A stretch of DNA of 64,000 nucleotides from Quadrisphaera sp. INWT6 (GCF_015390235.1 NZ_VUOH01000003.1:124001-188000), one strand, 5' to 3'; numbered from the stretch's first letter, positions 17,301-26,610 are shown. Notes: generated from the letters alone by a model not told the origin. Numbers and translations: made by a program.

Positions 17301-18148
17301 CGGGTGGCCCCCAGGCCCTCGAGGTAGGTGGCGGAGGCGAGCACGGCCTCGTCCCCGGCCACCTCCAGCGTGGTGGCGCCGTCGAAGCCGGCGGACACCA
17401 GAGCGGAGTAGACGCCAGCGACGTCGACGACCCCGGTGCCGAGGGCGATGGTGGACATGCCGCAGCCGAAGACCTCCCCGCGCTTGGCTTCCCACTCGGG
17501 GCCGAGGTCCTTCCAGTGCACGTGCTCGATGCGGTCACCGAACCGGCGCACGTACTCCACCGGATCAGCACCGGCCAGCCAGCTGTTACCGGTGTCGAGG
17601 TTGACACCGAGCGCCGGGGAACCAGCGCGCTCGAGCAGCTCCTCCATCGCGGTGGGGTCGCCGGTGACGGGCCCGTGCGGTTCCAGGAGCAGCTTCACTC
17701 CGTGGTCCTCGGCCACGCGCAGCGGCTCGTGGAGCTTCTCCAGCACGGTGAACAGGCGCTGCTCGCGGGTCAGTCCGCGGCCGAATGCCGTCTCGGGTTC
17801 GCCCTCCGTGGTGACGACGTGGGAGACGCCGATCGCAGCCGCGGCGCGGATGGCCTTGATGACCTGTGAGGTCCCGTACCGCCACGGCGCCGACGCGTCC
17901 AGGAGGTCTGCGTGGGCGCAGAAGGAGGTGATGCGCAGCCCTCGGTCGGCGAAGAGGCGCCGCAGGTCGTGCGGGTTGGCGTCCAAGCTGGCCACGGCGC
18001 TGAAGCCAAAGTGGTTGCCGAGCACGGCGCCGTCGCCGGTGTCGGTGACATCGGCGGTGGTGAAGCCCCAGTCACGGATGCGGTCGAGCTGGTGGTCGAG
18101 GTTGGAGAAGGGGTCGACAAGTGCGAAGCAGCCGACGGTGATGGCCAC
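17297..18148 (-). CDS. sugar phosphate isomerase/epimerase (TIM barrel)
   Basis: A 283-residue AP-endonuclease-2-type TIM barrel, the fold of xylose isomerase-like and IolE/IolI-type enzymes. Metal-ligand candidates are the Glu in TTEGEPETAF, the Glu in LLLEPHGPV, the Asp/Asn of GVNLDTGNSWLAG, and the His in EHVHWKD. GTG 18148 has AAGGAG spaced 6 nt away. It is the first gene of the operon; the promoter must lie in the 300-bp gap before the divergent AraC gene. Confidence 0.92.
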   Translation of the reverse strand: MAITVGCFALVDPFSNLDHQLDRIRDWGFTTADVTDTGDGAVLGNHFGFSAVASLDANPHDLRRLFADRGLRITSFCAHADLLDASAPWRYGTSQVIKAIRAAAAIGVSHVVTTEGEPETAFGRGLTREQRLFTVLEKLHEPLRVAEDHGVKLLLEPHGPVTGDPTAMEELLERAGSPALGVNLDTGNSWLAGADPVEYVRRFGDRIEHVHWKDLGPEWEAKRGEVFGCGMSTIALGTGVVDVAGVYSALVSAGFDGATTLEVAGDEAVLASATYLEGLGATR

Positions 18149-18449
18149 GAGCGCTCCTTCGGGCTGGTGGGCGGAGGGGCGTGCCCCTCTTGGTGTGCTC
18201 CGAGCCTGCGCCGGAGCTCACCGCGGTGTCGTCCGCTGCCGGTCGCTGGCCGATTTCGAACACCTGCGCCCATCGCCGTCTCGCTGGCGGTGACGGTCCC
18301 GCGTGGGCCGGTGGACGGCGTCGTACCGTCGTGGAGGACTCCGCCGCGCTAGGGCCGTGACCCGGCTGACCTGCGCTGCGGCGTCGGCGATGGACGGCTG
18401 CAGCACTCGGGCGTCACACCGCGCCTAGCGTAGGAAGTGGTGGTCGACT
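18149..18449. promoter_or_regulatory. divergent control region between sugar operon and AraC gene
   Basis: A 301-bp gap with no gene. On the plus strand TAGCGT (18426-18431) is a plausible -10 for the regulator. I see no clear palindrome that I would call an operator; AraC proteins usually bind degenerate direct repeats. Confidence 0.5.
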
Positions 18450-19454
18450 GTGCGCGAGCGGGCGATGTTCAGGGGCTCTGACGGGACGTACCGGGACGAT
18501 CCGAACGCCCCGCTGCGGCGCGCCGGCGCCCGCGGCGACATCGGCTTGTGGGCCTGGGGGCGAGACCATTACCCCGGGCTGCCCCTGCAGGACGGTGTGC
18601 TGCCGGGCCTGCTGAGCGCGGGCCTGTGGGAGGTCGCGGCGGACCAGGACTGGGGCCTGGACTGGCACCTAAATGAGGGGGTGGAGGTCACCTTCGTCAC
18701 GCACGGACGCGTCGGCTTCTCGTGCGGGGCGGCTGAGTGGGAACTCGGCCGCGGGTGGGTGACCGTCACCCGCCCGTGGCAGCGGCACCGCGTGGGACTA
18801 CCCCACGTCACCGCGTGCACGCTCGGGTGGTTCGTGCTGGAGGTGGGCGCGCTGAGACCCAACCAGGAGTGGACCTGGCCGTCGTGGCTGGCTCTGCAGG
18901 ATGTCGACCGGCAGCGACTGTCGCACCTGCTCCGAGGCCAGGAGCAGACGACCTGGCGGGTCAGCCCTGCGGTCGAGCAGGCGGTGGAGCGGCTCGAGCT
19001 GGCGCTGCGTAGCCCCGGCCCCCGGACCACCAGCCGGTTGGGCCTGCGCATGTCGGAGGTGTTGTTGGAGCTGCTCGACGTGCTGGAGGGCGATGATGGC
19101 GTCTCCGACCCCTACCTCACCTCGGCTGAGCGCACGGTCGAAGTCTTCCTCGCCGGCCTGCGGACGCGGCTGGCTGAGCCGTGGACGGTGAATGCCATGG
19201 CGGCGGCCTGCGGGCTCGGGCGGACGCGCTTCACCCACCACTGCCGTCAGCTGGTCAACACCACCCCGCTGGAGTACCTGACGGGGCTGCGGATGGAGCG
19301 GGCCCTGGTACTGCTGTCGACCACCGGCTCTACGGTCACGGAGGTCGCCTTGTCGTGCGGGTACTCCTCCAGCCAGTACTTCGCCACAGTCTTTCGCCAG
19401 CACTTCGATCGCACGCCGTTGCAGGCCCGCCGGGCGGCGGGACCCACTTCCTGA
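18450..19454 (+). CDS. AraC-family transcriptional regulator
   Basis: A 334-residue protein: N-terminal cupin-like sensing domain (HLNEGVEVTFVTHGRVGFSCG) and a C-terminal double HTH with WTVNAMAAACGLGRTRFTHH and the second helix pair VTEVALSCGYSSSQYFATVF, the AraC signature. GTG 18450 or ATG 18465 could be the start; the GGAA at 18432-18436 favours the first slightly. It likely activates the divergent sugar operon in response to its substrate. Confidence 0.9.
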   Translation: MRERAMFRGSDGTYRDDPNAPLRRAGARGDIGLWAWGRDHYPGLPLQDGVLPGLLSAGLWEVAADQDWGLDWHLNEGVEVTFVTHGRVGFSCGAAEWELGRGWVTVTRPWQRHRVGLPHVTACTLGWFVLEVGALRPNQEWTWPSWLALQDVDRQRLSHLLRGQEQTTWRVSPAVEQAVERLELALRSPGPRTTSRLGLRMSEVLLELLDVLEGDDGVSDPYLTSAERTVEVFLAGLRTRLAEPWTVNAMAAACGLGRTRFTHHCRQLVNTTPLEYLTGLRMERALVLLSTTGSTVTEVALSCGYSSSQYFATVFRQHFDRTPLQARRAAGPTS

Positions 19455-19508
19455 TGAGGACGACTCGCTGGCACCACAACTCTTGTCTGCCCTGCCCGGG
19501 TAGCGATC

Positions 19509-19533
19509 GGCGGTCTCAAGGGGTCGTCGCAAC
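19509..19533 (+). repeat. left inverted repeat of the IS30 element
   Basis: Matches the reverse complement of 20783-20807 at 21 of 25 positions, with the inner 14 identical. Confidence 0.8.
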
Positions 19534-19556
19534 ACCCCACGTGAGAGGTGCTGCCG

Positions 19557-20117
19557 ATGTCCCAACGACGCCACGAACAACTCCGACGCGAAGAGCAGTT
19601 CTGGACCCTGGTCCGCCAAGGCATCGGCTTCAGCGCCGCCTGTGAGGCTGCCGGGGTGCACCGACGACAGGGCTACCGCTGGCGCAAAGCAGCCGGCGGA
19701 CGCATCCCCACCGCACCGCGCGTCGTCAGCAAGCGCTACCTGTGCCTGCAAGAGCGGCTGACCATCGCCGACCTTCACCTGAACGGGCACGGGATACGCG
19801 CCATCGCCACCGACCTGGGTCGGGCGCCCTCGACCATCAGCCGCGAGCTGACCCGCAACGGCACTCCCGGTCCGGGGCGCAGACCCCGCTCCACGCTGGC
19901 GCCGCGGCCGCGCAGCTACCTGCCCTACGCCGCCCACCAGCGCGCCGCCGCACGAGCGGCCCGACCCAAGGTGGCCAAGCTGGACGACGCCGTCATCGGC
20001 CCCGCACTCACCGCCTACGTCAGCGCCAAGATGGACCTGCGGTGGAGCCCTGAGCAGATCAGCCGCACCCTGGCTCAGGCCTACCCCGATCGGCAGGAGC
20101 TGCGGGTGTCCACATGA
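19557..20117 (+). CDS. IS30 transposase, N-terminal part
   Basis: A 186-residue product holding the DNA-binding half of an IS30 transposase: a first HTH (GIGFSAACEAAGVHRRQGYRW) and the classic HTH_38 (GIRAIATDLGRAPSTISREL), then WSPEQISRTLAQAYPD. It stops at TGA 20117 at the point where intact IS30 transposases run straight on into the ETIYQSLF motif. ATG 19557 is preferred over GTG 19548. The stop overlaps the next ATG (ATGA). Confidence 0.85.
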   Translation: MSQRRHEQLRREEQFWTLVRQGIGFSAACEAAGVHRRQGYRWRKAAGGRIPTAPRVVSKRYLCLQERLTIADLHLNGHGIRAIATDLGRAPSTISRELTRNGTPGPGRRPRSTLAPRPRSYLPYAAHQRAAARAARPKVAKLDDAVIGPALTAYVSAKMDLRWSPEQISRTLAQAYPDRQELRVST

Positions 20118-20800
20118 ATCGACACGAGACGATCTACCAGTCCCTGTTCGTCCAGGGCCGCGGTCACCTGCGCGCTGACCTGCACCGACAGCTGCGTAGC
20201 GGCCGAGCTCAACGCCAGTCCAGCGGCGGCAGCGCCGCGCGTCAGCCCAAGATGCCGGGTCTGGTCAGCATCAGTGAGCGACCCGCTGAGGCCGCCGACC
20301 GCGCCGTTCCAGGCCATCGGGAGGGCGATCTGATCTTGGGGTCGAACTGCCGCTCAGCGGTGGGGACGCTGGTGGAGCGCGCCACCCGCTACGTGCTGCT
20401 GGTGCACCTGCCCGGCGCTCATGACGCCCCAGCGGTGGCCGCGGCGCTGACGGCGACGATCCAGACGCTGCCGGCTCATCTGCGGCGGTCGCTGACGTGG
20501 GACCGCGGCACGGAGATGGCTCGCCACGCCGAGGTCACTCTGGCCACCGACATGGCGATCTACTTCTGTGACCCGCACTCGCCGTGGCAGCGGGGGTCGA
20601 ACGAGAACGCGAACGGCTTGCTCAGGCAGTACATGCCGAAGGGGACAGACCTCTCCAAGCACACCGTCGAGGACCTGGCCGCGATCGCTGCTGAGCTGAA
20701 CGGCCGGCCTCGTAGGACGCTGGGGTGGGCCACTCCGGCGGAGGCGATGAGCCGTCTACTGTCCGATCCCAGTCAGCCAGTCGTTGCGACGACCCCCTGA
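20114..20800 (+). CDS. IS30 transposase, C-terminal catalytic part
   Basis: A 228-residue product with the DDE catalytic domain: first Asp in HREGDLILG, second in TWDRGTEMA, and Glu in RGSNENANGLLRQYMPKG. It begins MNRHETIYQSLFVQG; the first three residues come from about 11 extra bases between GTGTCC and CACGAGACG compared with the expected uninterrupted frame. ATGA overlap with the upstream frame could allow coupled synthesis of two halves, but a broken transposase is the simpler reading. Confidence 0.85.
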   Translation: MNRHETIYQSLFVQGRGHLRADLHRQLRSGRAQRQSSGGSAARQPKMPGLVSISERPAEAADRAVPGHREGDLILGSNCRSAVGTLVERATRYVLLVHLPGAHDAPAVAAALTATIQTLPAHLRRSLTWDRGTEMARHAEVTLATDMAIYFCDPHSPWQRGSNENANGLLRQYMPKGTDLSKHTVEDLAAIAAELNGRPRRTLGWATPAEAMSRLLSDPSQPVVATTP

Positions 20801-20807
20801 ATCCGCC
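20783..20807 (-). repeat. right inverted repeat of the IS30 element
   Basis: Partner of 19509-19533. It overlaps the last codons of the transposase, as is common in IS30 elements. Confidence 0.8.
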
Positions 20808-20924
20808 ATGGTCTTCTGCGACGGACGGCGACCTCGAGCGCCACTGCACTGAAAGGCGCTCCGAGGCGGGCGGTCAGCGGTCGTCGATCGAGATACAGGT
20901 AGTGAATCCAGCTAGACGCGCGAT

Positions 20925-22337
20925 CTACCGATTGGCCGGCTGTAGGACCTTGGCCTCGACGAACTTGCGCGGGACCGGGCCGTCGCTCATGAGCGTCGAG
21001 GAACCAGGGCGGAGCAACGCATCACAAGAAGCACCTAGGGGGACCACAGCGGCACGTCCGCGAGAAGACCCTGGCAGCGCCGACGAGGGATCCGAGCGCT
21101 GATCGGTGCCAGCGATCGCGTGTCGCCCCCGCGCCCTTGCTGGGACGACGACTGTCGCCGCTACCACCAGCACAACGGCGCACCCAGCGGCCACGGCCGA
21201 GACGCTGCTGGCCGCGACCAACAGTGGAAGGCAAGCCGTGGCTGCCGCTGACCCGAGCGCTCGAGCGGCGGTGGCTCCCGCCAGGGCCTGGGTCACGCGA
21301 GCTCCACCCGAGCGCCGGGCCGCGTCGTCGAACAAGCCTTCGGCCGCGGCCGAGGCGGCTCCGCCCAGCGCCGCTGCAGTGCACAGCGCCGCCACCGACA
21401 AAGGCGCGAGCGCCCACCCGGCCACCATCATCGTCCCGCACAGCAGCCACGCGACGGGCCGGTTACCGACGCGCCGCTCGAGCAGACCCGCCAGCGCCGG
21501 GCCAGCCAGCGTCCCCACCGTCAGCGCCGTACCCACCAGTGCGACGCTCGCGCGGCCGTGCAGCTGCTGGGCCAGCGGAACCGCTAGGAGCAGTGGGCCT
21601 GAACCCAACACCATGACCGCGGCGCCGGCCGTAGCCACCACCGGTAGGCGCAGACGGCGCCGGCGTGGCCGAGACCACCCGACGGGTCCGGCACCTGGCT
21701 TGGGCGCTTGAGGCACCCTCGCGCCGAGGGAGGCGAGCAGCTGAGGCCCCAGCGCCAGGACATAGGCAGTAGCCGCCACCAAGGTGAAGGAGCTGTAAAG
21801 GTGGTCGGGCAGCAGGAGCGGGACCACCGCAGCGACTGCGACACCGGCCGCCTCGACGGCCCCCACCCCGGCTGCGTACCACGCCAGCCCTTTCGCCCCC
21901 TCGCTGACCGCGGCCACCTCTGCGCGCATCGCGGCGTAGCCGGACCACGTCAGCACGTTCAACACCACCACAGCCAGGACCAGTAACGGCAGCTGTACCC
22001 CCGTGCCACCGACCAGCACGAGGACCGCGACGACGGCCCGCGCCGTCGCCTCTCCGGCAGCCGTCAGCGCCAGCACCCCGCGCCCCGACATCCGGTGCAC
22101 CAACCAGCTCAAGGCTGGGGCCGACGCCGCGACGCCGACCAGCGCGGCAGCGGTCAGCAGACCCACCACCGCCAGGCCGCGCTGGTCCTGCACGCGCAGG
22201 ACGAGCAGTGTCCACCCCAGCGAGAGCAGAAAGGAGTCCAGCACGCCGGCTATCAACAGGCTGCGGGAACGTCGCCTACGGCCGCGGCTGGCTCTGGTGG
22301 CCGCACTGGCTACGGGAGTAGATGCGGGAGAGCGCAC
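20925..22337 (-). CDS. MFS transporter
   Basis: A 470-residue membrane protein with about 12 hydrophobic helices in two halves separated by a basic loop (WSRPRRRRLRLP). It starts with an arginine-rich N-terminus and ends in a long polar tail. GTG 22337 lies 3 bp after the decarboxylase stop, so the two are co-transcribed; export of the amine made by the decarboxylase is a reasonable guess. The last 60 residues are not transporter-like. Confidence 0.85.
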   Translation of the reverse strand: MRSPASTPVASAATRASRGRRRRSRSLLIAGVLDSFLLSLGWTLLVLRVQDQRGLAVVGLLTAAALVGVAASAPALSWLVHRMSGRGVLALTAAGEATARAVVAVLVLVGGTGVQLPLLVLAVVVLNVLTWSGYAAMRAEVAAVSEGAKGLAWYAAGVGAVEAAGVAVAAVVPLLLPDHLYSSFTLVAATAYVLALGPQLLASLGARVPQAPKPGAGPVGWSRPRRRRLRLPVVATAGAAVMVLGSGPLLLAVPLAQQLHGRASVALVGTALTVGTLAGPALAGLLERRVGNRPVAWLLCGTMMVAGWALAPLSVAALCTAAALGGAASAAAEGLFDDAARRSGGARVTQALAGATAARALGSAAATACLPLLVAASSVSAVAAGCAVVLVVAATVVVPARARGRHAIAGTDQRSDPSSALPGSSRGRAAVVPLGASCDALLRPGSSTLMSDGPVPRKFVEAKVLQPANR

Positions 22338-22340
22338 CGC

Positions 22341-23612
22341 TCAGCCCGCGCTGCGAAGCGCTACTGCGTGTGATGGCTGCGGCACCACGCGACCCACCGT
22401 CGAGATACTCGTGGCGGTGTAGCGCGCCTGCGGCGGGGGGAAGCCGTTGAAGGAGGAGGCGTAGCTCAGGGTGTAGGCCCCGGCGCTGGCGATGTATAGG
22501 CGGTCCCCTTCGGCCATCGTGGCCGGTAGTAGTGCGCGGTCCAGGAAGGTGTCAGCGGAGTCGCAGGTCGGACCGGTGACCACGTACGACAGCGACGGCG
22601 CAGTGCCGTGGTCGCTGCGCGAGGTCCACAGCGGGTAAGGCCACCCCGACGGGGTCTGCTGGGTCTCGATGAGGCCGTGATAGGCGCCCACGTCGGTGTG
22701 CAGCCAGTCCTGGCCACCGCGCCGCTCCCGACCGAGCACGCTGGCCACCATCACGGCGCTCTCCGCCGCTAGGTGCCTGCCCGGCTCAGCGGCGAGGAGC
22801 TCGGGTGTGTACGGCAGGCTGGCCAGACCGCGGGTGATCGCAGCGCCAATCTCCTCGATCTCGGGCACCGGAGTGCCATACCACGCGGGAAATCCGCCAC
22901 CGATGTCCACCATGTCCAGGTGGATGCCAAGGTCAAGCAGCTCGGCGGCGATCAGCGCAACTCGGCGAAGGGCTGTGGTCCATGCCGACGGAGCCGTGCT
23001 CTGAGACCCGACGTGGAAGGTCAGTCCGTAGGGGCGCAGCCCCCGGTCGCGCGCTTCTAGCAGCAACGCCACGGCCTTGCCGCCATCGACGCCGAACTTT
23101 CGCGACAGCGGGAAGGCGCTCTGGTCGTCCTCGACAGCCAGACGCACGTACACCGCCGATCCCGGCGCCTCCCTGGCGACCTTGGCGACCTCGCCGGCGG
23201 AGTCCACAGCGAAGCGCCACAGCCCCAGCTCAGCGGCACCCTTGATGTGGGAGGCGGGCTTGACGGTGTTGCTGTAGAGCACTTCGCGGGCGTCAACCCC
23301 CAGGCCCACCAGCAGCTCCAACTCACCCAGAGACGCCACCTCGAAGCCGCAGCCCTCGGCGGCCAGAGCAGTGAGCACGCCGGCGTCAGGGTTGCACTTG
23401 ACCGCGTAGAAGGGCTGCACCTCCCGCACGGCGCTGCGGAACCGGCGCAGCTTGGAGGTGACCAGCTCGGTGCTCCCCAGCAGGAAGGGGGTCGGACCGG
23501 CTGCGTCCGCGAGCACGTCTGGACGCAGCAGGGAGGGCCAGCGAGTCGGCAGCGCCAAAGCTGGTCCGTTGCGAGTCTCGGACGCACTCGTCTGCAGTGC
23601 GGACGTACTCAT
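22341..23612 (-). CDS. PLP-dependent decarboxylase, fold III (ODC/DapDC family)
   Basis: A 423-residue alanine-racemase-fold decarboxylase. PLP lysine in FYAVKCN, phosphate/ring contacts in HVGSQ, GGGFPAWY and AEPGRHLAAE, and the catalytic cysteine box GPTCDSADTF near the C-terminus, followed by SAGAYTLSYASSFNG. The C-D-S-x-D box fits ornithine/lysine/arginine-type (group IV) decarboxylases as well as related amino-acid decarboxylases; the residue specificity loop was not resolved. ATG 23612 has AGGAG upstream. It forms an operon with the MFS gene. Confidence 0.9.
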   Translation of the reverse strand: MSTSALQTSASETRNGPALALPTRWPSLLRPDVLADAAGPTPFLLGSTELVTSKLRRFRSAVREVQPFYAVKCNPDAGVLTALAAEGCGFEVASLGELELLVGLGVDAREVLYSNTVKPASHIKGAAELGLWRFAVDSAGEVAKVAREAPGSAVYVRLAVEDDQSAFPLSRKFGVDGGKAVALLLEARDRGLRPYGLTFHVGSQSTAPSAWTTALRRVALIAAELLDLGIHLDMVDIGGGFPAWYGTPVPEIEEIGAAITRGLASLPYTPELLAAEPGRHLAAESAVMVASVLGRERRGGQDWLHTDVGAYHGLIETQQTPSGWPYPLWTSRSDHGTAPSLSYVVTGPTCDSADTFLDRALLPATMAEGDRLYIASAGAYTLSYASSFNGFPPPQARYTATSISTVGRVVPQPSHAVALRSAG

Positions 23613-23783
23613 CTGCTAACTCCTGTCGCAAGACGACGGCGCTCGAGGCACCAGGCTCCTGATGTCAGTCGGCCAGCAGGCACCGCCCTTGAGGGCGCCT
23701 TGGGCCGATCGGCGCCTTGGCCAGGCGGGGAGGAGCTCATATGGCGTAGAGGGCGAGCTGCCCGAGTTAAAGGTTCAACTGCT

Positions 23784-26558
23784 GTGACCGATGTCTTGCT
23801 CATGAGCAGTCCTGCAGGTGAGCGGCGCCGTGTGGTTGCTGCGCTCGGCCCGACGCTGGGTGCGCTGCTGGTGTGGACCGTTGGCCTGTCCATCACCGCT
23901 GGCACCCCGGCAGCGCAGCACTTCTCCAACGTCGCCCTGATGGTGGTGGCCGTGGGAGCTGGTCTGGCGGGCCTGCTGCGCGCCCGTCGCCAGCAAGGCA
24001 CCGTGCGCAGGTTTTGGCTCTTTCTGGGTCTTGGCGCCTTCTCGTGGGGCGCCGGCCAGGCAGTGTGGACGTGGTATGAGTCCGTTCGGGGTCAGGAGGT
24101 GCCTTTCCCCTCCTTGGCTGACATCGGTTACCTGGGCTTTCCCCCCCTCGCCGCCGCCGGCTTGGCTTCTGTGCTGCTGGGCCGACGCAGCCGCGCCGGC
24201 CGAGCGCGAGACCTGGTGGACGGTCTGCTCGTCGCCACGGCACTGCTCGTGGTCAGCTGGCTGGTGGTGCTGCGCCCCATCGTCAGCAGCGGCGACCGCC
24301 CTCTGCTGACCGTGATCTCTCTGGCCTACCCGGTGGCTGACATCGTCGTGATGACCGCCGTGGTGCACGCGATCACTCGAGCTCGCCAGCTGCGCGAGTC
24401 CCTGCCCGTCCCCCTGGGACTGGTGGGTGCCGGCCTGGCCGCCTTCGCCATCTCCGACATCAGCTTCGTCTACCTGACCACCACCGGCCTGTACAGCTCC
24501 GGCAGCCCGACCGACTCCGGATGGTTCATCGGGTTCTCGCTGCTGCTGCTGGCCGCGCGCATCGACGCTCCAGCCGCTGCCCGAGAGGAAGTAGAGAGTC
24601 ACCGCATCCTGAGCAACGCGCTGCCTTACGCCGCGGTGGTCGTGGCACTGACCACGTCCGCCGTCGAGGTGCTGTCCAACGGGCACGGGGGGGACCTGGT
24701 CGTCTACTGGTTGCGCACCCTGCTGCTGGTGCTGCTCGTCGCGCGCCAGGTGCTTACCTTGGTCGAGGTGCACTCCCTGACCGGGGGCCTGGAACGGCGC
24801 GTGGCCGCCCGCACCCAAGAGGTGGTCGCCAGCCAGCAGCGCTTCGCCTCTCTAGTCGCTCACAGCTCAGACCTAGTCACCGTGGTCGACGCAGCAGGCT
24901 TCATCACCTACCAGAGCCCCTCCAGCGCCCGGGTGCTGGGCCAAGAGGCAGACCAGCTGATCGGCCACCCGCTGACGGACGTCCTCGACGGGCGCAGCGA
25001 CCAGTCGCTGGCCGAGCTGCTCACCGTGCTGGCAGACGACGGGCTACGCAGCCGCCACCTGCGCAGCACCTGGCGGCACGCCTCCGGACGCCGCTTGCTG
25101 CTGGACATCACGGTGACGAACCTGCTGACAGACCCTCACGTGCACGGCTTCGTCCTGAACGGGCGGGACGTCACCGACCGCGTCCGACTGGAGGAGGAGC
25201 TGACCCACCAGGCCTTCACCGACGCACTGACCGGTCTGCCCAACCGCGCTCTATTCAAGGACCGCCTGGAGCAGGCACTGCGCCGGCGCAGCAGTGACGA
25301 TGAGCCGGTGGTCGTCTGCTACTTCGACCTCGACGGCTTCAAGGCCGTCAACGACACCCTGGGGCACAGCGCGGGTGATGAGCTGCTGGCGCAGGTGGCC
25401 GACCGTGTCCGTGACGTCGTGCGCGACGGGGACACCGTCGCCCGCCTCGGCGGAGACGAGTTCGCCGTCCTAATCGAGCAGCGGACAAGCCCCAACACCG
25501 CAGAGGCCGATCAAGAAGACGGTACTCGCCTGGCCTGGCGGGTGTGCGAGGCCATCCGTCGCCCGTTTCAGCTGCGCGGCGGCGAAGTCCACGTCGCCGC
25601 CAGCGCCGGGCTGGCCAGCTCGGCGACGACAGGTCGTGATGCTGAGCAGCTGCTGCGCAGCGCTGACCTGGCGATGTACCAGGCCAAGGCGGAAGCCACA
25701 GGAGGCTATGCGGTCTACCACCCCAGCATGCACGAGCAGCTGGTCGACCGCGTGCGCTTGGAGGCTGACCTGCGCCGCGCGGTGGCCGAGGCGCAGTTCC
25801 GCGTCGTCTACCAGCCGCTGATCGACATGGGCAGCGGTCGGGTCACCGGCGTGGAGGCACTGGTGCGCTGGGCTCACCCCGAGCGGGGTGTCGTCAGCCC
25901 CCTGGACTTCATCCCCCTGGCGGAGTCCACTGGTCTCATCGTGCCGATCGGGGACTTCGTGCTGCGGGAGGCCTGCCGCCAGGTGGCGCAGTGGCGGCGA
26001 GAGCACACCGGCTGCGAGGACCTGCGCGTAAGCGTGAACCTGTCAGGCCACCAGATCCGGCTCCCCAGCCTGGTCGCCGACGTGGCGGCGGCGTTGGCTG
26101 CCACAGAACTGCCCGCTACAGCCTTGGTCCTGGAGATGACCGAGAGCGTCCTGGTCGACAAGGCCGAAGAGACCCTCGCGACGCTGCACGCGCTGCGGGC
26201 GATGGGCATCCGCCTGGCCATCGACGACTTCGGGACCGGGTACTCATCGCTGAGCTACCTGCACCGGCTGCCCGTGGACATCCTCAAGATCGACAAAAGC
26301 TTCGTCGACCGCATGGCCACCGGTGGCGACACCTCGCTCGTCGACACGATCCTCGGTCTGGCCGAACACCTGCAGCTGACGACCGTGGCTGAGGGTATCG
26401 AGCACGAGCACCAGCGGGATGCGCTCGCCGCGCAAGGCTGCAACACCGGGCAGGGGTACCACTTCTCACCGCCGGTTTCCGCGGACGTCTTCCCAGAGCT
26501 GGTCGCAGGAGCTCTGCGCGCCGACGCCTCAGCCGGGCACGAAGCGCCCGTCGCGTGA
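23784..26558 (+). CDS. membrane PAS-GGDEF-EAL cyclic-di-GMP protein
   Basis: 924 residues: about nine membrane helices (10-330), a PAS domain (about 350-460), GGDEF (472-640) and EAL (665-910). The GGDEF site RLGGDEF is intact and preceded by an RxxD inhibitory site (RDGD). The EAL domain keeps GVEALVRW, LEMTESVLV, IDDFGTGYSSLSYL, LKIDKSFV and VAEGIE, so both synthesis and hydrolysis are possible. Start GTG 23784 has an AAAGG at about 10 nt; ATG 23802 is an alternative. It heads a block of four signalling genes on one strand. Confidence 0.92.
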   Translation: MTDVLLMSSPAGERRRVVAALGPTLGALLVWTVGLSITAGTPAAQHFSNVALMVVAVGAGLAGLLRARRQQGTVRRFWLFLGLGAFSWGAGQAVWTWYESVRGQEVPFPSLADIGYLGFPPLAAAGLASVLLGRRSRAGRARDLVDGLLVATALLVVSWLVVLRPIVSSGDRPLLTVISLAYPVADIVVMTAVVHAITRARQLRESLPVPLGLVGAGLAAFAISDISFVYLTTTGLYSSGSPTDSGWFIGFSLLLLAARIDAPAAAREEVESHRILSNALPYAAVVVALTTSAVEVLSNGHGGDLVVYWLRTLLLVLLVARQVLTLVEVHSLTGGLERRVAARTQEVVASQQRFASLVAHSSDLVTVVDAAGFITYQSPSSARVLGQEADQLIGHPLTDVLDGRSDQSLAELLTVLADDGLRSRHLRSTWRHASGRRLLLDITVTNLLTDPHVHGFVLNGRDVTDRVRLEEELTHQAFTDALTGLPNRALFKDRLEQALRRRSSDDEPVVVCYFDLDGFKAVNDTLGHSAGDELLAQVADRVRDVVRDGDTVARLGGDEFAVLIEQRTSPNTAEADQEDGTRLAWRVCEAIRRPFQLRGGEVHVAASAGLASSATTGRDAEQLLRSADLAMYQAKAEATGGYAVYHPSMHEQLVDRVRLEADLRRAVAEAQFRVVYQPLIDMGSGRVTGVEALVRWAHPERGVVSPLDFIPLAESTGLIVPIGDFVLREACRQVAQWRREHTGCEDLRVSVNLSGHQIRLPSLVADVAAALAATELPATALVLEMTESVLVDKAEETLATLHALRAMGIRLAIDDFGTGYSSLSYLHRLPVDILKIDKSFVDRMATGGDTSLVDTILGLAEHLQLTTVAEGIEHEHQRDALAAQGCNTGQGYHFSPPVSADVFPELVAGALRADASAGHEAPVA

Positions 26559-26610
26559 TGCTTCGATCGACGTTTAGCTGAATGCGGCAGAACGCTCTCG
26601 TTGACAACGG

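Larger units (their letters stand above)
19509..20807 (+). mobile_element. IS30-family insertion sequence
   Basis: About 1.3 kb bounded by imperfect 25-bp inverted repeats (19509-19533 and 20783-20807), which share GGGGTCGTCGCAAC and an outer GGCGG. The transposase lies in two overlapping frames. I see no convincing target duplication: the flanks read ...GATC at the left and ATGG... at the right. It separates the sugar operon/AraC block from the decarboxylase/exporter pair. Confidence 0.88.

Noticed and set aside
23247-23783. N-terminal extension of the first GGDEF-EAL protein by 179 residues
   Set aside because: It is antisense to the decarboxylase and has non-protein-like composition; GTG 23784 begins just before the first membrane helix.
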